From contig CAWEBX010000022.1 of the NCBI GenBank assembly GCA_963807355.1, positions 78,092 to 142,091 of the forward strand: DNA of 64,000 bases, read 5' to 3'. This stretch comes from Nitrobacter sp963807355 (lineage in GTDB: Bacteria; Pseudomonadota; Alphaproteobacteria; Rhizobiales; Xanthobacteraceae). Position 1 is the first letter of the stretch; each line of letters begins with the position of its first letter. The translations under genes were made by a program, and so were the position numbers. This document shows, one piece after another, positions 9,622-18,544 of this stretch. The notes below the pieces were generated by a model. It did not search any database and was not told the origin of the DNA. It worked only from the letters and a program-made list of their open reading frames with translations.

Positions 9622-9667
9622 GCATGTCGTTGCCGCCGGGGTGGCTCCGGCACGCGGCGTAGAACGA

Positions 9668-10048
9668 TCAGTAGAGCGGGAATCTGGTCGGATATCCGCC
9701 GAGATCGGCCGGCGAACTGAGTGGCTGCCGGTCGATCGGCCGGTTCAGGTTCTCGCGGGCGAACGAGGGATAGCCGACGGCAGGCGGAAAGGCATAGTCG
9801 GTGTATTTGCGCTCGCCCGGCAACACCTCGGTGCCCGCATCCAGCCATGAGCGTTTTGAAATGTAGATACGAGTGCGAGGGCCGGACTGGTACGACACGT
9901 TGGGGCCGCTCGGACCGTAGGCGTCGCCGCGGTCGTGCCTTGGCTGGGCACTCGCGCCGGAGGCGCTGAAACCGACGAGGGCGGCCGCCGCAAGCAACAG
10001 CGCGATGGTTTTCGCAGCCCCAGTCGCGGTGGAGTATTTCAAGGTCAT
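9668..10048 (-). CDS. Secreted hypothetical protein
   Basis: 126 aa on the minus strand, starting MTLKYSTATG with GAGGGCG before the ATG. A Sec-type signal peptide is clear (hydrophobic core around residues 13-31, ending ASA-Q). The mature part is about 90 aa, polar, with a SGPRTRIYISKRSWLDAGTE segment and many Pro and Tyr; no domain was recognised. Its end faces the leuB terminator. The function is unknown; an envelope or periplasmic role is all that can be inferred. Confidence 0.7.
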   Translation of the reverse strand: MTLKYSTATGAAKTIALLLAAAALVGFSASGASAQPRHDRGDAYGPSGPNVSYQSGPRTRIYISKRSWLDAGTEVLPGERKYTDYAFPPAVGYPSFARENLNRPIDRQPLSSPADLGGYPTRFPLY

Positions 10049-10551
10049 CACGCCCTCATAGAATCCGTGTGATCGCCTTTTTACCGTCCAGCGGCCTCGC
10101 GCCACAAGCCCAATCGGGCCACACATTGCGAGAATAATGACGATCAGGACGAAATGTTGCTTCGAACCCGGCGCGGTCCTGGTTCAACAGTTTCGGAAGT
10201 CCGCCTTGAGAACTCGCCGCCGCCTTGAAGTGGATCGCCGCCCGATTGGTCGATATGATTTAAATACCTGTTTTCAATGAGCTATCGAGCTTCGGCACGG
10301 GCGTGTGTCCGTGAATTCGTCCATCGCTCACAAAGTGCGTCCTGTATTGGTGAGCTGATGCCCGGGGACCGTGCGCCCCGGACGGAGAAGCCGCGCTAGC
10401 CGGGTGGACTTTGTCAGATGCGCCGGTTGAATCGAGCACGTCGGAACGAGGGCCGACGTTGTCTTAATGACGTTTCTCGCTTAGAAGTGCAGCGTCTTCC
10501 CTTGTTTCGCGCCGAGGCGACAAGGGGGTGATTTTCTTCGGAGAGTGAACG
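10049..10551. other. Intergenic region before asd
   Basis: About 500 bases between two divergent genes. No open frame with family resemblance on either strand and no hairpin with a T-run. It presumably holds the promoters of the secreted protein and of asd. Confidence 0.4.
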
Positions 10552-11586
10552 ATGGGTTACAAAGTCGCGCTGGTCGGAGCGACCGGCAATGTCGGGCGTG
10601 AAATGCTCAACATTCTGGACGAGCGGAAATTCCCCGCGGACGAGGTGGTGGCGCTGGCCTCGCGCCGCAGCGTCGGCACCGAAGTCTCCTACGGCGACAA
10701 AACCCTGAAAGTCAAAGCGCTGGAAAATCACGATTTCGGCGACACCGATATTTGCCTGATGTCGGCTGGCGGCGCCGTGTCGAAGGAATGGTCGCCCAAG
10801 ATCGCGGCGGCCGGCGCGGTCGTGATTGACAACTCGTCAACGTGGCGGATGGACCCCGATGTGCCGCTGATCGTGCCCGAGGTCAACGCGGATGCGGTCG
10901 CGAGCTTTGCCAAGAAAAACATCATCGCCAATCCGAACTGCTCGACGGCGCAGCTTGTAGTGGCGCTGAAGCCTTTGCACGACAAGGCCGTCATCAAGCG
11001 CGTCGTGGTCGCGACCTATCAGTCGGTTTCAGGCGCCGGGAAGGACGGGATGGACGAGCTGTTCGCGCAGACCAAGGCGGTCTACACCGCGAGCGAGCTC
11101 GTCGCCAAGAAATTCCCGAAGCGTATCGCCTTCAACGTCATCCCCGAGATCGACGTGTTCATGGAGGACGGCTACACCAAGGAAGAGTGGAAGATGATGG
11201 CGGAGACCAAGAAGATTCTTGATCCCAAAATCAGGCTGACCGCGACCTGCGTTCGCGTGCCGGTGTTCATCGGCCACTCGGAAGCGGTCAGCATCGAGTT
11301 CGAGAATCCGATCACCGCGGACGAGGCGCGCCGCATCCTGCGCAATGCGCCGGGTTGTCTCGTCATCGACAAGCATGAACCCGGTGGCTACGTCACGCCG
11401 TATGAATCGGCGGGAGAAGATGCCACCTACATCAGCCGCATCCGCGAGGATGCGACGGTGGAGAACGGTCTGTCGATGTGGGTCGTGTCAGACAACCTGC
11501 GCAAGGGCGCGGCGCTCAACGCCATACAGATCGCCGAGTGCCTGATCAATCGCAAGCTGATCAGCGCCAAGCAGAAAGCCGCCTGA
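10552..11586 (+). CDS. asd: Aspartate-semialdehyde dehydrogenase
   Basis: 344 aa, complete. It reduces aspartyl phosphate to aspartate semialdehyde, the branch point to lysine, diaminopimelate, threonine and methionine. The N-terminal NADP fold VALVGATGNVGREML (residues 5-19), catalytic Cys130 in ANPNCSTAQL and the active-site segment YQSVSGAG are visible. GGAGAGTGA precedes the ATG. No frameshift. It stands alone between the leucine genes, a layout common in relatives. Confidence 0.95.
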   Translation: MGYKVALVGATGNVGREMLNILDERKFPADEVVALASRRSVGTEVSYGDKTLKVKALENHDFGDTDICLMSAGGAVSKEWSPKIAAAGAVVIDNSSTWRMDPDVPLIVPEVNADAVASFAKKNIIANPNCSTAQLVVALKPLHDKAVIKRVVVATYQSVSGAGKDGMDELFAQTKAVYTASELVAKKFPKRIAFNVIPEIDVFMEDGYTKEEWKMMAETKKILDPKIRLTATCVRVPVFIGHSEAVSIEFENPITADEARRILRNAPGCLVIDKHEPGGYVTPYESAGEDATYISRIREDATVENGLSMWVVSDNLRKGAALNAIQIAECLINRKLISAKQKAA

Positions 11587-11593
11587 GGTCTGG

Positions 11594-11690
11594 AGTCTTT
11601 CGCCGTATGGAAACGGTGAAAGACTTTGTCTTTTGATTTGACGCGTTTTCTTCACGCGAACCGGATTCCACTTCGCTCGAAAACGCTAAT
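11594..11690. repeat. Palindromic dispersed repeat, second type
   Basis: After the asd stop there is a hairpin (AGTCTTTC ... GAAAGACT) followed by TTTTCTTCACGCGAACCGG and CACTTCGCTCGAAAACGCT. The second half recurs almost exactly at 34090-34193 and in reverse, decayed, at 52580-52640. The hairpin may also end the asd transcript. Confidence 0.65.
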
Positions 11691-11816
11691 AGGAGCGTTT
11701 TCGGGCCGAAGCGTTTGTTTCGACTGTTGAGCGGATATTCCACGCTTCTGATTCAATCCGAAGCGAGGCTGTGTCGTGGAACCGGGTGATCGACTCCGTG
11801 TTGCCGGCGGAAGCGG

Positions 11817-12422
11817 TTAGGCCCAGGCGCGTTCGCGCTTCGCCTTCTGCTCGTAGGCGTCGATCGCCGGCTTCTTTTCCATCGTCAGGCCGATGTCGTC
11901 GAGACCGTTCAGCAGGCAATGCTTGCGGAACGGGTCGATTTCGAATGTCGCAGTGCCGCCGTCCGGTCCCCGGATTTCCTGCCTGACCAGATCGATGGTC
12001 AGCGTCGCGTTGGCGCCGCGTTCGGCGTCATCGAACAGCTTGTCGAGGACGGCTTGCGTCACACGGATCGGCAGGATGCCGTTCTTGAAGCAGTTGTTGT
12101 AGAAGATGTCGCCGAACGAGGTGGAGATCACGCAGCGGATGCCGAAGTCGAGCAGCGCCCACGGCGCGTGCTCGCGCGACGAGCCGCAGCCGAAATTGTC
12201 GCCGGCGACGAGGATTTTGGCGTTGCGATAGGCCGCCTTGTTGAGAACGAAATCCGGATTCTCGGAGCCGTTCTCCTTGTAGCGCTGTTCCGAGAAAAGT
12301 CCCTTGCCAAGGCCGGTGCGCTTGATGGTCTTCAGGTACTGCTTCGGAATGATCATGTCGGTATCGACATTGATGATCTTCAGCGGCGCCGCGACGCCTT
12401 CCAGCGTTGTGAACTTGTCCAT
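11817..12422 (-). CDS. leuD: 3-isopropylmalate dehydratase small subunit
   Basis: 201 aa from MDKFTTLEG; an ATG five codons earlier is possible, but the family starts here and GAGG lies upstream. It pairs with LeuC to isomerise 2- to 3-isopropylmalate. The swivel-domain signatures NVDTDMIIPKQYLK, GDNFGCGSSREHAPWAL and DIFYNNCFKNG are present. It is intact, in contrast to leuC, which lies about 3 kb away on the same strand rather than next to it. Confidence 0.95.
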   Translation of the reverse strand: MDKFTTLEGVAAPLKIINVDTDMIIPKQYLKTIKRTGLGKGLFSEQRYKENGSENPDFVLNKAAYRNAKILVAGDNFGCGSSREHAPWALLDFGIRCVISTSFGDIFYNNCFKNGILPIRVTQAVLDKLFDDAERGANATLTIDLVRQEIRGPDGGTATFEIDPFRKHCLLNGLDDIGLTMEKKPAIDAYEQKAKRERAWA

Positions 12423-12524
12423 GACCGGAGTCCTCATGAGTAGGCCGTTCTAGCCCGATCCCGGCCTCGATCCAAGGTCCAATCATGCAGGGCTAGAGCT
12501 TGCTCAACCGAGTTGGACCAGATC

Positions 12525-12926
12525 CTAGCTTGCCGCCTGCGCCTCGATCGCTTCCATGTCGGCATCGGACAGCCCGAAGTGATGGCCGATTTCGTGAATC
12601 AGCACATGGGTGATGATATCGTCGAGCGTTTCATCGTGCTCGGCCCAGTAGTCGATGATCGGACGGCGGTAGAGCCAAATCAGATTGGGCAGCCTGGCAA
12701 TGTCATCCTGGCTCTGGAACGGCAGACCCGTGCCCTGGAACAGTCCCAGCAGATCATATTCACTGTCGGCTTTCATCTCGTCCAGCACCTCGTCGGTCGG
12801 GAAATCCTCGACGCGGATGATGAGGCCTTCGCACAGGCGCCGGAAACGCCCGGGCAGGCGCGCAAACACCTCGTGCGCCCTAGTTTCCATGTCAGCCAGC
12901 GAGGGGGCTTTGGCGGAGGTCCACAT
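12525..12926 (-). CDS. Small zincin-type metallopeptidase family protein
   Basis: 133 aa of the family often named DUF1025 or metallopeptidase family protein. The zinc motif HEIGHHFG occupies residues 111-118 near the C-terminus, with a conserved Asp just after. The N-terminal half is acidic with no signal peptide, so the protein is cytoplasmic. Family members have an unproven proteolytic role. It lies upstream of leuD on the same strand with a gap of about 100 bases. The start MWTSAKAPS is the first ATG. Confidence 0.85.
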   Translation of the reverse strand: MWTSAKAPSLADMETRAHEVFARLPGRFRRLCEGLIIRVEDFPTDEVLDEMKADSEYDLLGLFQGTGLPFQSQDDIARLPNLIWLYRRPIIDYWAEHDETLDDIITHVLIHEIGHHFGLSDADMEAIEAQAAS

Positions 12927-13081
12927 GGCGTTTGTTTAACTCGCGTTTCACCGTGAGAGCAGGGTTTTTTGCGGTCCGGGCCGTCTTGCGGTTGACGCGG
13001 CCGCGGCAATCGGAGACCGTTCGCGGGGAGCAGGAGTGATCGGGGCGCAGCCATGGATGTCAGGATGACAGCGGGGGGCTT

Positions 13082-13378
13082 GTGACGGGAGCTGCAACGC
13101 TGCTGCTGGTGCCGGGGACGTTGCTGTTTATGTACAGCGCTCAGGCTCAAACCACCGCGCGGAGCACGGATCGCGCCGTATCGTCTGACACGTCGGCCCA
13201 CGCCCGCAAGCGGCGACCGCGCGTGCGGATCTATCGCGAGGATGAGCGCGGGGTTTATCCGAGCTATAATCCGGGTTCCGACGCGGTACGCGACTGCACC
13301 GCGCATTACGTGCAGGAATTCCGACCGAGCGGGACAGTGATCGTTCCGAGAATGAACTGTTACTGGCGCCACGGCTGA
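13082..13378 (+). CDS. Small secreted basic protein
   Basis: 98 aa from a GTG start (MTGAATLLLV). There is a hydrophobic leader (residues 3-20) with a likely cleavage after AQA, then a basic mature part with KRRPRVRIYRED and two Cys (in VRDCTAHYV and RMNCYWRHG) that could form a disulfide. No domain was recognised. GTG is the best start seen, but a missing base in the GGGGGG run just upstream could hide an earlier ATG. First of three short secreted proteins on this strand. Confidence 0.55.
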   Translation: MTGAATLLLVPGTLLFMYSAQAQTTARSTDRAVSSDTSAHARKRRPRVRIYREDERGVYPSYNPGSDAVRDCTAHYVQEFRPSGTVIVPRMNCYWRHG

Positions 13379-13593
13379 CTTCTTCGATCCAAGCGCGGTT
13401 TTGCCGGATGGCCGTGAATCGCGGGAATTTGGTAACGCTAACCGCACATACAATGCATGTTTGCCGCGGGTATATTCACGTCGCGTTCACTTCCCCGCTC
13501 ATAGCCTGTCACTCGCGTCTCGCTCGCGCGTCGCGGCGGCGATGGAATGATCTGCTGACGTCGCGGTTACTTGTTCCACCCACGGAGGTCTAA

Positions 13594-13905
13594 ATGTTTT
13601 TGAAGAAAATTCTAGGATTGGCCGCTCTCGGCGCGCTTCTGATTGTCGCGGGTCCCGCGCAGCAGGCGCAGGCGGCGACTCCGGTCAGCCCAGGCATCGC
13701 CGTCGGACAAAGCGACGCTGGCAAGCTGACAACCAAGGTGCACCACATCAACGGGCAGCCCCACCATCACCACCATCAGAGCGACCATGGGCGGAACCTA
13801 AGCCATCGTCAGCAGCATTGGCGGAACCATCACCATAATCACCATCACCATCATCATAATCACTATAACCACCATCATCACCATCATAACGGTCACTGGC
13901 AGTGA
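13594..13905 (+). CDS. Secreted histidine-rich protein
   Basis: 103 aa. Signal peptide at residues 1-27 (KKILGLAALGALLIV, ending AQA-A), a short linker, then a C-terminal half made almost only of His and Asn: runs such as HHHHH and HHHNHHHHHH. Over 30 His occur in the last 55 residues. CGGAGG precedes the ATG and a strong terminator follows, so it looks like a real single-gene unit. His-rich secreted proteins usually bind Ni, Zn, Cu or Co, so a periplasmic metal buffer is the natural guess (inference). The sequence is low complexity and homology searches would be weak. Confidence 0.75.
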   Translation: MFLKKILGLAALGALLIVAGPAQQAQAATPVSPGIAVGQSDAGKLTTKVHHINGQPHHHHHQSDHGRNLSHRQQHWRNHHHNHHHHHHNHYNHHHHHHNGHWQ

Positions 13906-13951
13906 TGATACCGGTTGGAGCTCATGGCAAAGCCAGCTCCGTACATGGTCG

Positions 13952-13982
13952 AACAGGCCCGCTATGCGGGCCTGTTTTTTTG
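13952..13982 (+). terminator. Strong rho-independent terminator
   Basis: Perfect 11-bp stem AACAGGCCCGC / GCGGGCCTGTT with a TAT loop, running into eight T, about 45 bases after the His-rich gene. Confidence 0.92.
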
Positions 13983-14050
13983 AAGCGGCGCGGATCTCCT
14001 GAGAAAGAGTGTCATAACGACAGTACGCGTCGACCCACGGAGAAATCGCC

Positions 14051-14362
14051 ATGAAAAGATATCTGGGCGTGAGTTTCGCTGCAGCAATCGTTGCGTTGTG
14101 TGGCATCGCATTAGTTAAAAGCGCGAAGGCCGCCCCTCGCTTGGGCGCTGTCGCCACGCAGCCGGTGACACCGACCGAGGTCGGCTCGGCTCGGAGCACC
14201 CATCGTCCGCACCATGAAAATCGCCACAGGCATCATCGCGCGCGCGTGTATGTACGTGGCCCTAATCGACCTTACTATGGACGGCCAGATTACTACGTGC
14301 CGCGAGGACCGGCTCCGTTCTTTCCGTTCGGCTTCGGCTACGGCCTCGATCCGTCCTGGTGA
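14051..14362 (+). CDS. Small secreted His/Arg/Tyr-rich protein
   Basis: 103 aa. Signal peptide at residues 1-27 (hydrophobic core FAAAIVALCGIALV, ending AKA-A). The mature part has a cluster HRPHHENRHRHHRAR followed by an aromatic, proline-rich tail (RPYYGRPDYYVPRG, FFPFGFGYG). GGAGA lies 8 bases before the ATG. Similar composition to its two upstream neighbours suggests a shared envelope or metal-related role, but no known family was recognised. Confidence 0.6.
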   Translation: MKRYLGVSFAAAIVALCGIALVKSAKAAPRLGAVATQPVTPTEVGSARSTHRPHHENRHRHHRARVYVRGPNRPYYGRPDYYVPRGPAPFFPFGFGYGLDPSW

Positions 14363-14474
14363 GCTGAGGGCTGCTGTCGCAACTCATCCAAATCGCGACC
14401 GCATATTTTCTCTGTAGGCTGGAAAAAAGCTGAAATATCCGACGCCAGGTAGTCGGAGTCGGTGTCAATGCCGA

Positions 14475-14982
14475 TCAGATCGGTAACCGCGCTTTCTTCG
14501 CCGCATCGTAGATTTCGATACGCAGGATCGGGAAACGTGACTTTAAGTCGGTCGCGGCCTGCTTCGCCTGGGCCAGCGTCTCGAACTGGTTTTTGAAATG
14601 CCCATCGACCTGCAGCGTAAAGCCGGCTTCGGGCGGCACGTCGGCACGCAGGGCCGGACGGGATATCGGTTTGGTCGTCGTAGCGGCAGGCGTCGGCGGC
14701 ACGGCCGTGGGCGCCGGAATCGGCGCGGTGATTGTGGGAGCCGGTTTCAGCGGCAAGGTCAGAGCATCGCGCGGCATGGTCACAATCGGCTTCTCAGCCG
14801 CACGCGGCGCGGCCTTGCTGCTGCTCTTCACGACCTCCACCGGCCTCGCGACTTTGACTTTTGCGGACGCCAGCTTGGCAGGTGTCCTTGTGGGCGTCTT
14901 TGCCGATGCCTTCGTATTGGCCGGATGGGCGCGACATTTTTTCTGCCTTGCGGGCAGGGGTTTTGGTCTTGGCTGTTTTCAT
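14475..14982 (-). CDS. Ala/Pro/Lys-rich hypothetical protein (one frameshift)
   Basis: Starts MKTAKTKTPARKAEK; an extra A in the A-run at about 14937-14942 shifts the frame, after which it continues through a low-complexity Pro/Ala/Thr segment to a folded-looking C-terminal block (FTLQVDGHFKNQFETLAQ, then LKSRFPILRIEIYD). Corrected length is 168 aa. The basic N-terminus and proline-rich linker with a small C-terminal domain recall SPOR-like or other peptidoglycan-associated proteins, but no clear transmembrane helix is present and the domain is not identified. Function unknown. Confidence 0.5.
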
Positions 14983-15324
14983 GACGTCGTTACGACTGAC
15001 GGAATTTTCCGGCGAAGGCAACCCACCAGTTGAGGCAAGCTTGATTCGCCGTCGCATCCTCGTTGATAGCTTTTCGATCGGCTGATCGAGCGGCAACCTG
15101 ATCGGAAGTCCCGCCTTGCCAGACAATGTGCACGGGGTTTCCGGACACCTGTTTCGTTCGACAGAAAGCGACGCGGCACGCTCGCCTCGATCACACGATT
15201 GTGTTGTGCTTCATTGCGGTGTCGAGTGCAAGACCATCGCGCAAACTGCGGCAATAACTTTCTTTCGAGTTATCGATCCCTCCGTCGTCCGGAGCCGGCA
15301 TAACGCCACTGAGCGAAAGAACGC
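14983..15324. other. Intergenic region downstream of leuC
   Basis: 342 bases between the leuC stop and the next minus-strand gene. Only short, family-less frames on both strands; no terminator hairpin with a T-run was seen. Confidence 0.35.
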
Positions 15325-16737
15325 TCAATGCCATTCGCGGATATCGACAAAATGTCCTGCGATTGCGGCCGCTGCCGCCATTGAGCGGCGACACGAGATG
15401 TGTGCGGCCCTTGAAACCTTGCCGACCCTCGAAATTGCGATTCGAGGTCGAAGCGCAGCGTTCATCCGGCTTCAGCTTGTCGGGATTCATCGCAAGGCAC
15501 ATCGAGCAGCCAGGCTCGCGCCATTCGAAACCAGCCTTGATGAAGATCTTGTCGAGGCCTTCTGCCTCCGCCTGTTCCTTCACCAATCCTGAGCCGGGTA
15601 CGACCATGGCATTGACGTTGCCGTTCACCGTCCGGCCATCCGCGATCTTCGCGGCGGCGCGCAGAGTCTTCGATGCGACCGTTGGTGCAGGAGCCGATGA
15701 AGACGCGGTCGAGCTTGATGTCGGTAATTCTCGTGCCAGCGGCTCAAGCCCATGTAGTGCAGCGCACGTTCCTTCGAAAGCCGCTTGGCTTCGTCCGCGA
15801 TGTCGGCGGGGTTCGGCACCTTGCCGGTCACCGCGATCACGTCCTCAGGACTGGTGCCCCAGGTCACGATCGGCGGCAGCCTGGCGGCGTCGAGCCGTAT
15901 CTCGTGATCGAAGTGCGCACCGTCGTCGCTGCGCAGCGTCTCCCAGTAGCGCATTGCCGCATCCCAGTTGGCGCCCTTCGGCGCTTTCGGCCGGCCTTTC
16001 AGGAATTCGTAGGCCTTCTCGTCCGGCGCGATGAGGCCGGCGCGCGCACCGCCTTCGATCGACATGTTGCAGACCGTCATGCGGCCTTCCATCGGACAGC
16101 GCGCGGATCGCCTCGCCGGCATACTCCAGCACGTAGCCGGTTCCGCCCGCGGTGCCGATCTCGCCGATGATGGCGAGGATGATGTCCTTGGCGGTGACGC
16201 CGTCCGGCAGCTGGCCGTCGACGACTGCGCGCATGTTCTTCGCTTTCTTCTGGATCAGCGTCTGCGTCGCCAGCACATGCTCGACCTCGGAAGTACCGAT
16301 GCCGTGCGCCAGCGCACCGAATGCGCCGTGGGTCGAAGTGTGGCTGTCGCCGCAGACGATGGTGGTGCCGGGCAGCGTGAAGCCCTGCTCGGGGCCGATG
16401 ACGTGAACGATGCCCTGTCGCTTGTCGAACTCGTTGTAGTATTCGATGCCGAAATCCCTGGCAGTTCTGTGCCAGCGTCGCGATCTGCTCGGTACTCTCG
16501 GGATCGGGATTGGGCTTTGTAGCGATCGGTGGTCGGAACGTTGTGATCGACCACCGCGAGCGTCTTCTCCGGCGCATGGACCTTGCGGCCGGTCATGCGC
16601 AGGCCTTCGAAGGCCTGAGGCGACGTCACTTCATGGACGAGGTGACGATCGATGTAGAGCAGACAGGTGCCGTCCTCGGCCTCGTGGACCAGATGATCGT
16701 TCCAGATCTTGTCGTACAGGGTTGTCGGTTTGGACAT
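15325..16737 (-). CDS. leuC: 3-isopropylmalate dehydratase large subunit (six frameshifts)
   Basis: Large iron-sulfur subunit of isopropylmalate isomerase. Starting at MSKPTTLYDKIW, the protein can be followed to MAAAAAIAGHFVDIREWH by stepping over six single extra bases (about 16520, 16460, 16095, 15740, 15690 and 15392). The cluster ligands appear in FIGSCTN and EPGCSMCLAMN, and GDSHTSTHGAFGALA is intact. The span is 1413 bases; six fewer gives 468 aa, the normal length. Five of the six extra bases double a neighbour. This reads as bad sequence, not as a decayed gene, since leuB and leuD are otherwise normal. Confidence 0.88.
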
Positions 16738-17020
16738 GGACGTGAACCTATTGGAATTCTTTGAGCGGGTCGCGCGAGGAGGCGCGCGAGACAATCACCG
16801 ACGCGAGTGAGCGGCCTCAGGTCGCCGACGTCGCGAACCGTTCGAAGAAGCGTCCGGGCAAACGGCTGCGGTCGTCGATCACGATGCGGGCGACGAACCG
16901 GCCGATGCCCATGCTGGTCTGATCCGTAACCATTCTATCTTCTACCATGGTCGTAGCCGCCGCGACAATCGAACGATCCGAGGCGGTCGCATCCGCGATA
17001 GATAGTCGTGCTCGCGGCAA

Positions 17021-17048
17021 TAAAAAAGCGCGGCCGGCGCCGCGCTTT
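17021..17048 (-). terminator. Terminator of the ffh-rplS operon
   Basis: On the minus strand, AAAGCGCGGC pairs with GCCGCGCTTT and runs into TTT, 32 bases after the rplS stop. The stretch 16738-17080 between leuC and rplS holds this terminator and no gene I can support. Confidence 0.85.
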
Positions 17049-17080
17049 CGGAAACCTTTGGAAGGTGAAGCGGCGTGCGC

Positions 17081-17461
17081 TCAGCTCGCCTCGGCCGCGC
17101 GGTCCGTCTTCTTCTCAACAATGCGGGCCGACTTGCCGCGCAGGTTGCGCAGATAGTACAGCTTGGCGCGACGCACCTTGCCGCGGCGCACCACCTTGAT
17201 GGAGTTGATCATCGGCGACATCACCGGGAACACGCGCTCGACGCCTTCGCCGTAGGAAATCTTGCGAACGGTGAAGCTCTCGTTGAGTCCGCCGCCGGAG
17301 CGGCCGATGCAGACGCCTTCATAGGCCTGCACGCGGGTCCGCTCGCCTTCGACCACCTTGACGTTGACGATCACGGTGTCGCCGGGGCCGAACTCCGGAA
17401 TGGTCTTGGTTGCCGACAGCTTGTCGAACTGCTCTTTTTCGAGCTGCTGAATGATGTTCAT
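17081..17461 (-). CDS. rplS: Ribosomal protein bL19
   Basis: 126 aa, intact. Large-subunit protein at the interface with the small subunit. The family signature FPGDTV-like EFGPGDTVIVNVKVVEG, FTVRKISYGEGVERVFP and the basic tail RRGKVRRAKLYYLR are all present. It is the last gene of the minus-strand order ffh, rpsP, rimM, trmD, rplS, the classic arrangement. A dispersed repeat lies between it and trmD, and a strong terminator follows. Confidence 0.97.
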   Translation of the reverse strand: MNIIQQLEKEQFDKLSATKTIPEFGPGDTVIVNVKVVEGERTRVQAYEGVCIGRSGGGLNESFTVRKISYGEGVERVFPVMSPMINSIKVVRRGKVRRAKLYYLRNLRGKSARIVEKKTDRAAEAS

Positions 17462-17530
17462 CGAAGTCTCCGTCGGCGGCGCGCCCTCCGGCCGATTGAG
17501 GGGGCTGCGCGGAATTCATCTATCCAGTGG

Positions 17531-17640
17531 CGCGTATTCCGCAAAAGTGGATACCGGTTTTGCGAAAAGAATACGCACAGCTCAATGAGCTAGAGCATTT
17601 TCTAACGGCAAACCGGATTCCACTTTGCCTGAAAATGCTC
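17531..17640. repeat. Palindromic dispersed repeat, copy 2
   Basis: About 110 bases with GTATTCCGCAAAAGTGGATA, CCGGTTTTGCG, GAGCATTTTCTAACGG and AAACCGGATTCCACTTTG, ending GAAAATGCTC. Same family as 6658-6769. It sits between trmD and rplS inside an operon, so it is probably transcribed and may fold in the mRNA. Confidence 0.75.
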
Positions 17641-17684
17641 GCTGCGCGGATTTGGCGCTCCTATACGGCAAAGCCGGAGCGTTG

Positions 17685-18406
17685 TCACCCGTCCGTCGTG
17701 TTTTTTGGCGGATTTTGATGGTTCCTTGCTGCCCAGAGGTCGGGACGGCGGGCCTCCGTAAGCGCTTCCGACGCTCAACCCGTCGCCAAGCGGCCACCTT
17801 GGCGTGGTCGCCGGACAGCAGGATCGTCCGGGATCGGGCGGCCCTCGAACTCCTGCGGGCGCGTGTATTGGGGATATTCCAGAAGTCCGTGCGAAAAACT
17901 TTCGTCCGTCGCCCGATTCCGCCTTGCCCATCACCCCCGGCAAAAGCCGGACGCAGGCGTCGATCAGCGCCATCGCCGCGATTTCGCCCCCGGACAGCAC
18001 ATAGTCGCCGATCGAGACTTCCTCGAGCCCGCGGGCCTCGATGACCCGCTGGTCTACCCCTTCGAATCGTCCGCAGACGATCAGCGGCCCGGGCCCGGCC
18101 GCCAGTTCCACTGACGCGGGACTGGGTCAATGGCCGACCTCGCGGACTCATCAGCAGGCGCGGTCGGTCCGGCGAGATGTCCGACTGATCAATGGCTTTG
18201 GCCAGCACGTCGGCACGCAGCACCATCCCGGGGCCGCCGCCGGCTGGGGTATCGTCGACGCTGCGGTGGCGGTCGGTGGCGGAGTTGCGGATGTCGCGTG
18301 ATTCAAGCGACCAGATGCCGGTCGCCAGCGCTTTTCCGGCGAGGCTGATGCCGAGCGGCCCCGGAAACATCTCGGGAAACAGGGTCAGGACAGTCGCGCG
18401 CCACAT
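17685..18406 (-). CDS. trmD: tRNA (guanine-37-N1)-methyltransferase (about five frameshifts)
   Basis: Knotted SPOUT methyltransferase that makes m1G37 in tRNA and prevents +1 frameshifting. The start MWRATVLTLFPEMFPGPLG and DDTPAGGGPGMVLRADV are in the first frame; GPLIVCGRFEGVDQRVIE and EVSIGDYVLSGGEIAAMALIDA (the knot) are in the second; the C-terminal ILLSGDHAKVAAWRR and ALTEARRPDLWAARNHQ are in further frames. Five extra bases explain the 722-base span and give 238 aa. The gene is essential in most bacteria, so sequencing error is the likely cause. It lies between rimM and rplS. Confidence 0.85.
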
Positions 18407-18438
18407 GGACTAGCACCAGGGAGATCAATCACGTAACG

Positions 18439-18516
18439 GCGTCATACGCGGGCTTGATCCGCGTATCCATCATCTTTCTAAAACGATGGATCGCCGGATC
18501 AAGTCCGGCGATGACG
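18439..18516. repeat. Inverted repeat between rimM and trmD
   Basis: A 78-base element with CGTCATACGCGGGCTTGATC at one end and GATCGCCGGATCAAGTCC then GATGACG at the other; TATCCATC and GATGGAT also pair. It is a short palindromic intergenic element common in rhizobial genomes and would form a long hairpin in the operon mRNA. Confidence 0.6.
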
Positions 18517-18544
18517 GCAGAATACGAAGCACCGGCTGAGTATG

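Noticed and set aside
13740..13905. CATCAC-rich stretch as a simple microsatellite or CRISPR-like repeat
   Set aside because: The repeats are irregular CAC/CAT/AAC codons inside one frame with signal peptide and terminator, so a coding explanation fits; there are no regular spacers.
16817..17020. 67-codon minus-strand frame between leuC and rplS
   Set aside because: It reaches up to the edge of the rplS terminator, lacks a ribosome site and has no recognised family.
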